Positions 18,690-27,035 of a stretch of DNA of 64,000 nucleotides are shown here, piece by piece. The notes below the pieces were generated by a model. That model had not been told where the DNA came from. It was given only the letters and a program-made list of their open reading frames with translations, and did not search any database. The first letter of the stretch is position 1. Each line of letters starts with the position of its first letter. Origin of the DNA: GCA-2709075 sp038146865 (GTDB taxonomy: Bacteria; Pseudomonadota; Alphaproteobacteria; MPNO01; UBA2964); assembly GCA_038146865.1 (NCBI GenBank), contig JAYQSL010000005.1:45502-109501 (forward strand). The letters are read 5' to 3'. The position numbers and the translations under genes were made by a program.

Positions 18690-19624
18690 ATGATTTCTAT
18701 TAAAGATTGCGAGAAAATGAGGCTTCGTTTATTCGAAGTGCTGGAGAAGAATGATGGTACGGATCCGATAAGTAAAAAGTGCGATTATTTCCTGATAATC
18801 ATCATAATTTTGAATATTTTGGTCGTGATCGCAGAGTCGATCGATTTTATTTTTTTAGGAAATGAAACCTGGTTTTATTATCTGGAAATAATTTTTGTAT
18901 CGGTATTCACAATAGAGTACTTGCTAGAATTTGGTCTAGTCCAAATTTTGAAAAAAATGGAAAATCTAGAAGTGGTAGGATTAGATATATCTTCAGTTTT
19001 TATGGAATAATTGATCTGCTGGCTATTCTGCCCTTTTATCTACAGATCTTACTACCAGGCCTTGACCTCAGAATTTTAAGGACTTTTCGATTAATTAGAA
19101 TCTTAAAGATATCCCATTATAACTCGGCAATTGAAGATTTGTTTCAGGCTATTTATGTCGAACGAAAGCCATTTTTGGCTACTTTGTACATCTTTGCTGT
19201 CGCTATTTTATTAAATTCAACACTTTTGTATTTTGCCGAGAGTGGGGTGCAGCCGGAAAAGTTTGGTTCCATCCCTGACTCTATTTACTGGTCGGTCATC
19301 ACGCTGACTACGGTTGGCTACGGAGATGTCACGCCTCAAACTTCTTTGGGAAAGGTAATCGCAGTCTTTACTGCTCTCACGGGGATCTGCGTGGTCGCAC
19401 TTTTGTCGGGGATCGTGGCAACTGCATTTTCCCGTCAAATAAACCAAAGACAATTAATCTTCGCGGAAGAGGTCAGGAAGGCTCTGGAAGATGGTGTCAT
19501 AACCGACGAGGAGATGCGACTAATTAATTCTATGAGGGAAAAATTCGATATAGACAGCGAATTTCAATCCAGCCTTATTCAGAATTTGCTTCGGCAAAAG
19601 GCTGAAAAAACTGAAATATCGTGA
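18690..19624 (+). pseudogene. Voltage-gated K+ channel-type protein, interrupted by one frameshift
   Basis: The first frame gives transmembrane segments S1-S2 and breaks off near EYL. The next frame continues as ARIWSSPNFEKNG, then FSFYGIIDLLAILPFYL (S3), an arginine-spaced S4 (LRILRTFRLIRILK), S5, the pore filter TLTTVGYGDVTP and S6. One missing base near 18920, in GTACTTGCTAGA, would restore a protein of about 311 residues. The tail after S6 is helical and acidic. The start has a perfect AGGAGG. Six-transmembrane Kv-type channels of this size are common in bacteria. It is probably not flagellar, although it lies between two flagellar operons. Confidence 0.8.
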
Positions 19625-19636
19625 GCATAATCCGCT

Positions 19637-19695
19637 GAAAAATCGACAACTTAGCGAAAAATCGTCAATTTCGTGTATTTTTAACGAAATTTCGT
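19637..19695. promoter_or_regulatory. Repeated operator-like sites upstream of the flbD-like gene
   Basis: GAAAAATCGACAA (19637-19649) and GAAAAATCGTCAA (19656-19668) are near-identical direct repeats 19 bp apart. They are followed by the perfect palindrome ACGAAATTTCGT (19684-19695). They lie about 150-205 bp upstream of a sigma-54 promoter, the usual range for enhancer sites of sigma-54 activators. Which protein binds is unknown. Confidence 0.45.
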
Positions 19696-19841
19696 CGATG
19701 TAAAAGTTTTGGTTCTGTTTCGCGGTTGTGAACCAAGTTTGCTCTCAAAATTGAGTTTTCACTAACCTATCAGATGTCACCTGGCGCTGTATAAAATTTT
19801 CAGCCCATCGTTTGCTTAATTAATTTCCATTTTTATATCAC

Positions 19842-19859
19842 TTGGCACGCTCTTTGCTT
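19842..19859 (+). promoter_or_regulatory. Sigma-54 promoter of the flbD-like/fliE-J operon
   Basis: TTGGCACGCTCTTTGCTT is an exact match to the TGGCACG-N4-TTGC consensus, the best in the window. An in-frame TTG overlaps this site and lies upstream of the expected transcript start, so the real start of the downstream gene must be the ATG at 19887. Confidence 0.92.
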
Positions 19860-19886
19860 CTATCCCGTCGAACACGAGAGGTAAAG

Positions 19887-21059
19887 ATGATTTATATAGA
19901 TAGTTCAGCTCTTCCGATAGCGGATAAATTATCCGAGACGCTGCATAAGAGGCGGGTATTACATGAGGTAAGGGCGTTAGATGATGTAACAAAAGGAACG
20001 GCGAAAGAGTCTCTTGGCCTGCTCTGTGGAATCAAAACTCAAAAAGATGCTTCAAGCAAAGCTGTATTAAAAATTGCAGAGGAGGCTGTTCGCAGAGGAA
20101 TCCAAAGGTTGATTGTGTTCAATCAAGTGGAGGGAAAACCCGAGTTAGAAAGTCAAAAAAACGGACGCATACAAATCGTGCACGCCGATTTAAAATGTAA
20201 GGAATTTTGTCCAGAGTTTATTTTAAGTCTCCTGGCAAGCCTTGCAGCGGGAGAACAAGGGTGTGTAGTTGAGGATAAAGCTTCCGTCCAACTTTTCCAA
20301 GTCGCTGAGAAAGTCGCGCAGTCCGATGTGGGTGTTTTTATCAACGGTCCCACGGGAACCGGCAAAGAAGTTATTTCTAATTTTTTGCATGACCGTTCAC
20401 ACCGTGCCGATGAGAAATTTTTAGCGTTAAATTGCGCCGCAATACCTGATCATATGCTTGAGGCGATGCTGTTTGGTCACCTTAAGGGAGCCTTTACAGG
20501 GGCGGCGTCACACAGCAAAGGTATTTTCCGGGCGGCGGACAAAGGAACATTGCTATTAGATGAAATATCTGAAATGCCGCTCTCTTTGCAGGCTAAGCTA
20601 CTTAGAATGCTGCAAGAGAGGGCAGTCACTCCAGTCGGTGGGACTGAGTCAATTCCCTGCGACGTAAGAGTTCTCGCTACGTCAAATCGGGATATGCAAA
20701 TAGAAGTAAGAGAGGGGCGATTTCGAGAGGATCTTTATTACCGCCTTAACGTTTTTCCCCTCACCACACTTCCGTTAGCCGACAGGAAAGATGACATAGT
20801 TGCTCTTAGTGCTCACATGTTGCTGCGCCATCAAAAGGATTACGGGGAAGTCCCCTTTCTAACTAGGAGGGCTACAGACTGTTTGCGTTCCTATGAATGG
20901 CCTGGAAACGTTAGAGAGCTTGAAAATGTGATTCAGCGGGCAACTGTTCTCTCAAATAATAGGATCATTGATTTGGATGATATTTATCTAAATTCATCTC
21001 CATCAATCGGAAAAATCATACCGACTCTTGAGACCAAAACTCCCGAATTACGGGCCTAG
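19887..21059 (+). CDS. flbD: Sigma-54 activator, FlbD-like, lacking a C-terminal HTH
   Basis: A 390-residue protein with an N-terminal domain of about 125 residues that lacks an obvious phospho-acceptor pattern. It is followed by a full AAA+ sigma-54 activator domain: Walker A GPTGTGKE (154-161), GAFTGA (201-206), Walker B TLLLDE (221-226), arginine-finger region REDLYYRLN and sensor-2 region WPGNVRELENVIQRA. The protein ends about 30 residues later with no Fis-type helix-turn-helix, unlike Caulobacter FlbD. AGAGG precedes the ATG. Its position before fliE and after a sigma-54 promoter suggests autoregulation of flagellar genes. Without its own DNA-binding domain it may act from solution or with a partner. 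Confidence 0.85.
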   Translation: MIYIDSSALPIADKLSETLHKRRVLHEVRALDDVTKGTAKESLGLLCGIKTQKDASSKAVLKIAEEAVRRGIQRLIVFNQVEGKPELESQKNGRIQIVHADLKCKEFCPEFILSLLASLAAGEQGCVVEDKASVQLFQVAEKVAQSDVGVFINGPTGTGKEVISNFLHDRSHRADEKFLALNCAAIPDHMLEAMLFGHLKGAFTGAASHSKGIFRAADKGTLLLDEISEMPLSLQAKLLRMLQERAVTPVGGTESIPCDVRVLATSNRDMQIEVREGRFREDLYYRLNVFPLTTLPLADRKDDIVALSAHMLLRHQKDYGEVPFLTRRATDCLRSYEWPGNVRELENVIQRATVLSNNRIIDLDDIYLNSSPSIGKIIPTLETKTPELRA

Positions 21060-21068
21060 GATTTTACC

Positions 21069-21383
21069 ATGGAAAAATTAGCAACTTTAACTCAGATAAA
21101 ACCATCTATCGAAGCTCTGGAAAATTCACCAAGTGTTAAGAGCGTTTCAGAGAGCAATTCAAATGATGAATTTATAAAGGACCTTAAAGGGATCTTAGAT
21201 AAAGTATCTGAAGACCAGGTTAAGGCTCAGACTATCGCAAAGTCATACGAAGTCGGGGAAGAAAGCAGCATAGCGAAAGTAATGGTTGCGCAGCAGGTCT
21301 CTTCACTCGGTTTCAATATGGTTCTCAATGTAAGAAATAAAGTTCTGAGCGCATACAGAGATATCATAAACATGCCTGTCTAA
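21069..21383 (+). CDS. fliE: Flagellar hook-basal body protein FliE
   Basis: FliE links the MS ring to the proximal rod and is the first axial protein exported. The 104-residue protein matches the family in its C-terminal half: LDKVSEDQVKAQTIAKSYE, then IAKVMVAQQVSSLGFNM, then LNVRNKVLSAYRDIINMPV with the near-invariant ending. It starts 9 nt after the flbD-like gene and is followed by fliF, the standard order. Confidence 0.93.
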   Translation: MEKLATLTQIKPSIEALENSPSVKSVSESNSNDEFIKDLKGILDKVSEDQVKAQTIAKSYEVGEESSIAKVMVAQQVSSLGFNMVLNVRNKVLSAYRDIINMPV

Positions 21384-21423
21384 GAGACTTTGATTTAAAT
21401 ATTTTTTTTAAGAGCAAATAAAA

Positions 21424-23172
21424 ATGGCTACGACTACAAATGATCTCATCGTGAATGACTCTGGTGGCCCTTTGTCTGGGGTCATGGCGCAAGTCAAGAA
21501 CTTTAATTCCTTCGTTCGCCAACCAAGCGTTCAAAGAGCTTTGCCCACGATGGCAGCAATGTTTTTGCTTCCGCTCGGATTGTTGATTTATTTTTCAATC
21601 CAAACTCCAGAGCGCACCTCTCTTTACGGCTCTCTCCCAGAGGCTGAAAAGGCGAAGGTAATCGAAGCGCTTAGAAATCAAGGTGTAGATGTGGCAGTCG
21701 ATCCAGTGACTGGAGAGGTGACTGTCCCGGTGGATGATTATCACTCCTCAAGAATGAGCTTGGCAGCGCAAGGTCTGCCGCAGACGGTTGCAGACGGTTA
21801 CAATGGTTTGAAAGATTTACCGATGGGAGCTAGTCGGTCTCTAGAGTCGATAAAGCTTAAACAAACGCAGGAAGTGGAACTCGCTAAATCAATTTCAAAC
21901 ATCGACGTTATAAAAAGCGCTAGGGTTCATCTGGCTATCCCAGAGCGATCGGTCTTTGCCAGAAATGCACTGCCGCCCAAGGCATCTGTTTTTGTAAATT
22001 TAGCGAGGGGACGTACTCTCACCGCGGATCAGATTGCCGCTATTGTAAACCTTGTTTCATCTTCTATCCCCAACCTTGCTCGCGAAAATGTGGCGGTCAT
22101 TGATCAGATTGGTCGGTTGCTCTCAAATAACGAGCTGGATGAGGCAAGTCGCTTAACTGACAAGCAATTTGGGCATAAGATTAAAGTCGAAAACGTATAC
22201 AAAAGCAGAATAGAGTCACTGTTATCTCCCCTTGTCGGCGCGGGGAATGTAAACGTGCAGGTAAGCGTAGCGCTTGATTTTACAAAAAAGTCAAAATCTT
22301 TGGAAACGTACGACCCTGCCGGTAGAGCTGTTCGCAGTGAAAAATTAATGGATGAGAAGACCTCCAGGAAAAAGGCGGTTGGGGTGCCGGGTGCTGTCAG
22401 CAACACACCACCTGCCGAAGCCGCCCAGGCAGACCCAGCAACCGCGGGAGTAACACAAAACTCTGCTGGCGGTTCAGATAGCGCCCAAAATGTGACGACG
22501 AGGAAAAATATAGTCAGGAACTACGACCTCTCTAGAACTATTTTTAAAGAAGAAACTCCGCTGGCCGAAATCAAAAAAATAAATGTTGCAATCCTTATGA
22601 AAAAAGAAGCAACTCCCGTTTCACCTGAAGGCGGAGAAGCTGTTAAGGATAATTCGAAAGAAATAGAGATCCTAGAAAAGCTTGTTGTGTCGGCATTAGG
22701 GCTGGACGTTAAACGAGGTGATACGCTTGTAATACTCGAGCGGCCTTTTATTGAAATGATCCCCGAGGCGATTAAAATCGAGTGGTATCAGGAGCCATGG
22801 CTAAAAGATCTCGCAATTAATTTTATGACCTTCCTTATCATGTGTGTGTTGGCATTGGGCGTGGTGAAGCCTCTAGTTAATAGAATTGTTTTTTCGTCTA
22901 AAGCCGACCAGACATTGCAACAAGCGCAGGCCGAGTTGGTGCAGGCAGATGAGGAATTGCAATCGCTTGAAGTACAGCCTGGCGAGTCACTTGAAGATAT
23001 AAAAAATAAACTCAAACCAACGCGCTCTGGTATATCAGCGGAGATGCTTGATACGGCAAACACCTACGATGACAAAGTTGCTATAATCAGAATGATCGTA
23101 TCTGACGAGGCAGGTAGGGTATCAAACGTGTTTAAAGGAATGATCCAGGAGGATCTAAATGCACAGCAGTAA
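21424..23172 (+). CDS. fliF: Flagellar MS-ring protein FliF
   Basis: FliF forms the inner-membrane MS ring on which the motor and export gate assemble. The 582 residues contain an N-terminal membrane segment (about 40-60), the ring-building motifs with YGSLPEAEKAKVIEALRNQG, LPQTVADGYNGL and VKSARVHLAIPERS-type sequence (SARVHLAIPERSVF here), and a second membrane segment near residue 460-480. The C-terminal tail ending in VSNVFKGMIQ binds FliG. The gene is 40 nt after fliE and 33 nt before fliG. Confidence 0.96.
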   Translation: MATTTNDLIVNDSGGPLSGVMAQVKNFNSFVRQPSVQRALPTMAAMFLLPLGLLIYFSIQTPERTSLYGSLPEAEKAKVIEALRNQGVDVAVDPVTGEVTVPVDDYHSSRMSLAAQGLPQTVADGYNGLKDLPMGASRSLESIKLKQTQEVELAKSISNIDVIKSARVHLAIPERSVFARNALPPKASVFVNLARGRTLTADQIAAIVNLVSSSIPNLARENVAVIDQIGRLLSNNELDEASRLTDKQFGHKIKVENVYKSRIESLLSPLVGAGNVNVQVSVALDFTKKSKSLETYDPAGRAVRSEKLMDEKTSRKKAVGVPGAVSNTPPAEAAQADPATAGVTQNSAGGSDSAQNVTTRKNIVRNYDLSRTIFKEETPLAEIKKINVAILMKKEATPVSPEGGEAVKDNSKEIEILEKLVVSALGLDVKRGDTLVILERPFIEMIPEAIKIEWYQEPWLKDLAINFMTFLIMCVLALGVVKPLVNRIVFSSKADQTLQQAQAELVQADEELQSLEVQPGESLEDIKNKLKPTRSGISAEMLDTANTYDDKVAIIRMIVSDEAGRVSNVFKGMIQEDLNAQQ

Positions 23173-23205
23173 ATATCTGATAACGCAGAGCTAAAGAGTT
23201 GAAAT

Positions 23206-24267
23206 ATGGCTGAACCAGAAATTGATGAGTCTGAAGCACAACGGGTCGATACCGAGAGTGAAGAGGCATTCAAAGCCCTTACTGGAACCGAAAAATCCGC
23301 GATACTTATGATGCTTCTGGGAGAAGAGGAGGGGGCTGCTGTTATGAAAGCACTTAATCCTCAGGAAGTTCAGACACTTGGTGCAGCCATGTATTCAGTT
23401 CAGGGAGTTAACCAAGCAATTGTCAATATGGTTTTAGATGAGTTCCTCGATGTCATAAAGCAGCAAACGAGCTTGGGGCTTGGTGCAGGAAACTATATCA
23501 GAAATGTTATGGAGAGGGCTCTCGGGGAGGATAAGGCGCAATCGGTGCTCAGTCGTATCACCCCATCCAGCAGTGAAAAACCTATTGAAATACTTGACTG
23601 GATGGATGCCCGCTCGATTGCAGAGCTTATTCAAGATGAGCACCCGCAAATTGTGGCGTTGGTCATGAGTTATCTTGAAGTTGGACTTGCTGCAGATGTC
23701 TTATTGCTGCTTGAGGAAAATCTTCAATCGGAGGTGATTCAGCGGATTGCTACTCTTGAGACCGTAGATCCCTCCGCGATCAAAGAACTAGAAAATGTCT
23801 TACAACTAAAGTTCAAGGCTAATACTAATCTCCGATCAACGCAGGTCGGGGGTGTAAAGGCAGCCGCCAAGATTATGAATTTTACTAAAGAGGCCATGGA
23901 GAAGAGAATTCTGGGCGCAATTCGAAAGAACGACAAGGATCTCATGGCGGCGATCCAAGACAACATGTTTGTGTTTGATAATTTAGGTATGTCGGATGAT
24001 AAAGCGCTTCAGGTCTTGTTGAGATCGGTTGAAGTGGAAGACCTGTGCCTTGCTATGAAAGGTGCTGACGAGGAACTCCAGGGCAAGCTTTATTCTTGCA
24101 TGTCGGAAAGAGCGGCGGCCAATCTAAAAGACGAAATGGAAGCGCTTGGGCCCGTGCGACTATCGGAAGTACAAGAGGCTCAAAAGCGTATTGTGGCGGT
24201 GGCACGTCGATTGTCCGATGAAGGCGCTATAGTTCTCGCAGGACGCGGCGGTGAGGAGATGGTTTAG
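23206..24267 (+). CDS. fliG: Flagellar motor switch protein FliG
   Basis: FliG forms the upper C ring and is the part of the rotor on which the stator acts. Its 353 residues show the N-terminal LTGTEKSAILMMLLGEE, the middle-domain motif DEHPQIVALVMSYL (an EHPQ element), and the C-terminal torque helix FDNLGMSDDKALQVLLRSVE with charged residues in the usual positions. An extra acidic stretch precedes the N-domain. The gene ends directly at fliH with no gap, as part of fliE-J. Confidence 0.96.
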   Translation: MAEPEIDESEAQRVDTESEEAFKALTGTEKSAILMMLLGEEEGAAVMKALNPQEVQTLGAAMYSVQGVNQAIVNMVLDEFLDVIKQQTSLGLGAGNYIRNVMERALGEDKAQSVLSRITPSSSEKPIEILDWMDARSIAELIQDEHPQIVALVMSYLEVGLAADVLLLLEENLQSEVIQRIATLETVDPSAIKELENVLQLKFKANTNLRSTQVGGVKAAAKIMNFTKEAMEKRILGAIRKNDKDLMAAIQDNMFVFDNLGMSDDKALQVLLRSVEVEDLCLAMKGADEELQGKLYSCMSERAAANLKDEMEALGPVRLSEVQEAQKRIVAVARRLSDEGAIVLAGRGGEEMV

Positions 24268-25065
24268 ATGTTAGCCCAGCAACAAACCGAGAAAATTATA
24301 GAGCTCTTGAATAACCGAGTGGACTCCAAGTTTGAAAAAAAGCCAATCAATGAGAATATAAAAAATTTAGGTTTTAAACCTGTCAAGTTAATCGATTTCG
24401 CTAAAAAGGAGTTGGGTCCCCCGCCTCAAGAGGGTTTGCAATCCGAAGGTCAATCACAGAATCCGATTGAGCTTGCGGCTTTAACATCCGGCGAGAATGA
24501 CGAGAAGCTAAACACAGAAGAAATTGAAGAGCCAGTGCAAGACTTAGTGGGTTCCCTGTCTGAAAATTCCGAAGTCTCAAACTCAACTGATGACAATGAA
24601 AATTCTGGTGCCGCGCAGGTTTTATCAGAAGAGGAACGTAAACAAGCATACGAAGAGGGATACTCTGCGGGCTTTGCGGCCGCAGAGAGCGCCTCCGAGG
24701 GTGATGTGATTTCGACTTTGGATAACCTGAATAAAATCTTAGAAGCGACTGAGACGTCAGATGTTTTTAATAAGGAATATATAAAAAGTTTTATTTTAGA
24801 ATCAATTGCACAGGAAACTCTTCATTCAATAGGTTACTGCATTGATGAATTGCCAGAGAAATTTCATCAAAAAATCCAGCAGAAATTAGATCGTTTCTCA
24901 TATTTAAACGATAAAAAATTTATAAAAATTAACCCCAAAGACTATGCTGCGATCCGAGAATACTCGCAACAATATCAAGGTGATAAATTTGAATTCGTCG
25001 AGTCTGCAGAGTTGGAGCGCGGCTCTATTGTGATTGAAGTAGGAAATATTAGTTACAAAGACTAA
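24268..25065 (+). CDS. fliH: Flagellar export ATPase regulator FliH
   Basis: FliH holds the ATPase FliI in check and tethers it to FliN at the C ring. The 265-residue protein is divergent, as the family usually is. An acidic, disordered N-terminal region is followed by the motif EERKQAYEEGYSAGFAAAES (GxxxG-type helix, about 121-140) and a mixed C-terminal domain. Identity rests mainly on this motif and on its exact position between fliG and fliI. It abuts fliG and lies 5 nt before fliI. Confidence 0.8.
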   Translation: MLAQQQTEKIIELLNNRVDSKFEKKPINENIKNLGFKPVKLIDFAKKELGPPPQEGLQSEGQSQNPIELAALTSGENDEKLNTEEIEEPVQDLVGSLSENSEVSNSTDDNENSGAAQVLSEEERKQAYEEGYSAGFAAAESASEGDVISTLDNLNKILEATETSDVFNKEYIKSFILESIAQETLHSIGYCIDELPEKFHQKIQQKLDRFSYLNDKKFIKINPKDYAAIREYSQQYQGDKFEFVESAELERGSIVIEVGNISYKD

Positions 25066-25070
25066 CCCAT

Positions 25071-26393
25071 ATGTTGGCAGATTCTAACATTTTCGACCAG
25101 ATAAACCGTAGCTCGGGTTTTAAAAGCTCGAAGATTTCAGGCGTTGTAAAAAGCTACGACGGATTAGTTGTCAAATGTGATGGGTTCCCCGCGTCCGTAG
25201 GTTCGTTGTGTGAAATTATTGATGAACAGGGAGGAACAGTTTTCGCGGAATTAATCGGATTTGGAGAAGGCTTAAATAAACTGGTCCCATATACAAGCAC
25301 GGCTAAAATAGTTGCTGGCGCTCGGGTCCACTTAATGGATGGTAGTCTCGCGGAGACCATCGATGATCGCTGTCTTGGTAAAGCCTTTGATGCATTGATG
25401 GAGCCCCTGCATCAGGAGGCGGGTTTAGCGTTCTCAGACAAAATCTCTCTGCATGGCGAACCAATTAACCCATTGGAGAGAGCTCCTATTGATCAGGTAT
25501 TTGACACAGGTGTGCGGTCGATAAATGGGCTGTTAACAATTGGCCGAGGACAACGTCTCGGGATTATAGCGGGATCCGGAGTGGGTAAAAGTGTTCTCTT
25601 ACAAATGATCACGCGCCACTCAGAGTCGGAGGTGATTGTGGTGGGGTTAATAGGGGAGAGATCAAGAGAAATTGGAGATTTTATTAGAACTACACTGACC
25701 CCGGAGATGCGTTCAAGACTTTGCATCATAGCAGAGCCCGCGGGTAGCTCGCCGCTGCGTAGGATCAGAGCGGCCAACCTGTGCACCGCGATTTCAGAGT
25801 ATTTCCGATCTAGAGGTAAAAATACTCTTCTTATTATGGATTCGCTTACGAGAGTGGCCCACGCGCGGCGGGAAATTGGACTGGCGCTTGGCGAAAATCC
25901 ATCGGTGAAGGGGTATCCACCGTCCGCAATATCCCTGATCCCAGAGCTAATAGAACGAACAGGACAGGGAGGAATTGGAAGCGGCACTACGACAGGAATT
26001 TACACAGTTTTAGCAGACTCTGATGATCTCAATGATCCAGTCGTAGATTCAGCCAGGGCAATTCTTGATGGGCACATAGTTCTATCCAGAACCCAGGCGG
26101 AGCTTGGTATTTATCCCGCGATTGATTTAAGCGCTTCGATAAGCCGAGTAATCGACCAAATAGCCAGTTCAGAACAGCAAAGCGAAATACGCGAATTCAG
26201 AAAATACTACGCATTATATCAAGAAAATAAAGATTTGCTGTTATTGGGAGGTTACAAAGAAGGCAGTGATCCAGAGCTTGATAAAGCTATTAAAATTCAC
26301 TCAAAAATGATGGATTTTTTCAGACAAGGGCCGGAAGAAAAATGTGATATGGCGAGCTCCGTAAACGGTCTATCTGGAGTACTGCATGCTTAA
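25071..26393 (+). CDS. fliI: Flagellar type III export ATPase FliI
   Basis: FliI is the F1-beta-like ATPase of flagellar export. The 440 residues include Walker A AGSGVGKS (about 167-174), the VGLIGERSREIGDF motif with its catalytic glutamate, Walker B LLIMDSLTR (about 253-261) and the late EDSDDLNDPVVDSARAILDG-type sequence (ADSDDLNDPVVDSAR here), all characteristic of FliI. The length is standard. It overlaps fliJ by 8 nt. Confidence 0.96.
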   Translation: MLADSNIFDQINRSSGFKSSKISGVVKSYDGLVVKCDGFPASVGSLCEIIDEQGGTVFAELIGFGEGLNKLVPYTSTAKIVAGARVHLMDGSLAETIDDRCLGKAFDALMEPLHQEAGLAFSDKISLHGEPINPLERAPIDQVFDTGVRSINGLLTIGRGQRLGIIAGSGVGKSVLLQMITRHSESEVIVVGLIGERSREIGDFIRTTLTPEMRSRLCIIAEPAGSSPLRRIRAANLCTAISEYFRSRGKNTLLIMDSLTRVAHARREIGLALGENPSVKGYPPSAISLIPELIERTGQGGIGSGTTTGIYTVLADSDDLNDPVVDSARAILDGHIVLSRTQAELGIYPAIDLSASISRVIDQIASSEQQSEIREFRKYYALYQENKDLLLLGGYKEGSDPELDKAIKIHSKMMDFFRQGPEEKCDMASSVNGLSGVLHA

Positions 26394-26751
26394 AACAAAT
26401 AATCGTTTGCGTAAGCTAGAGTCGTTTTTAAGAAAAATTAAAATTGAAAGACGCGAAGCTAAGATAAAGTTAATTGATTTACAGAAAGACGCAGAAGAAC
26501 TGAGAGGAATAGTTCATAAAATCAATAAAGAAATTGAAAATAATAAAAAACAAAAAATTCATTCCGGATATTTAATTCAAAAGCGGATTAAATATTTTAA
26601 TATTTTAAATGAGCAGCTTGAAATTGCTGTTAATAGGATTGATTTCATAGAAGTTGAAATCAAAAATCACCAGGCAGACCTCCTCGCTAAACAGCATAAA
26701 GAAAACCTTCTTCTTGAAAAAGCTACTGAACTAAGGGCAATCGAAGCGTAG
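26386..26751 (+). CDS. fliJ: FliJ-like flagellar export coiled-coil protein
   Basis: A 121-residue protein that is almost wholly helical and highly charged, with heptad patterns along most of its length. That is what FliJ, the stalk-like partner of FliI and FlhA, looks like. Primary-sequence conservation in the family is low, so the call relies on the coiled coil, the size and its overlap with fliI. The gene is notably AT-rich (Lys/Ile/Asn-rich) compared with fliI. Confidence 0.72.
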   Translation: MLKTNNRLRKLESFLRKIKIERREAKIKLIDLQKDAEELRGIVHKINKEIENNKKQKIHSGYLIQKRIKYFNILNEQLEIAVNRIDFIEVEIKNHQADLLAKQHKENLLLEKATELRAIEA

Positions 26752-26774
26752 CTAATAGAAAACGAGACTAAAAC

Positions 26775-26792
26775 TTGGCATGAAAAATGCAT
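26775..26792 (+). promoter_or_regulatory. Sigma-54 promoter of the fliK-flhB block
   Basis: TTGGCATGAAAAATGCAT has GG at 26777-26778 and GC at 26789-26790, the ten-base spacing of -24/-12 sites. It splits the long fli cluster into a fliE-J unit and a second unit starting here. Confidence 0.85.
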
Positions 26793-26825
26793 CCTGGTGG
26801 GTATAAAGCACGCGAGGGAAAATTA

Positions 26826-27035
26826 ATGAAGATAGCTGCAGAGGTGCATCTTTCCACCTCCAGTCCACAACAACGGGCACCAGAACTTGTTGGCGGTGAA
26901 GAACGCAAGTCAATGTTCAGCGGCATCTTTAGTATGCTTGGGCTGGGCGGACATGTCTCCCAGGGCGGCGAAATCCAGGGTCAACTTCCGGAGATGAAAT
27001 CTCCAGATGGCCGCGGACGAGAAAACCAAAACTGA
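26826..27035 (+). CDS. Small ORF at the head of the fliK unit (possible fliK 5' part)
   Basis: A 69-residue protein rich in Gly, Gln and Ser with a short hydrophobic stretch FSGIFSMLGLGG. GAGGGA lies about 8 nt before the ATG, and the start is about 25 nt after the predicted sigma-54 transcript start. It overlaps the frame of the likely fliK start by 29 nt. It could be a separate small protein, or it could be the true FliK N-terminus joined by another frameshift, since fliK has at least two more. I cannot decide from sequence. Confidence 0.45.
   Translation: MKIAAEVHLSTSSPQQRAPELVGGEERKSMFSGIFSMLGLGGHVSQGGEIQGQLPEMKSPDGRGRENQN

Noticed and set aside
25493..25987. 164-codon minus-strand open frame in fliI
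   Set aside because: It is antisense to the conserved ATPase core of fliI and has no start signal.
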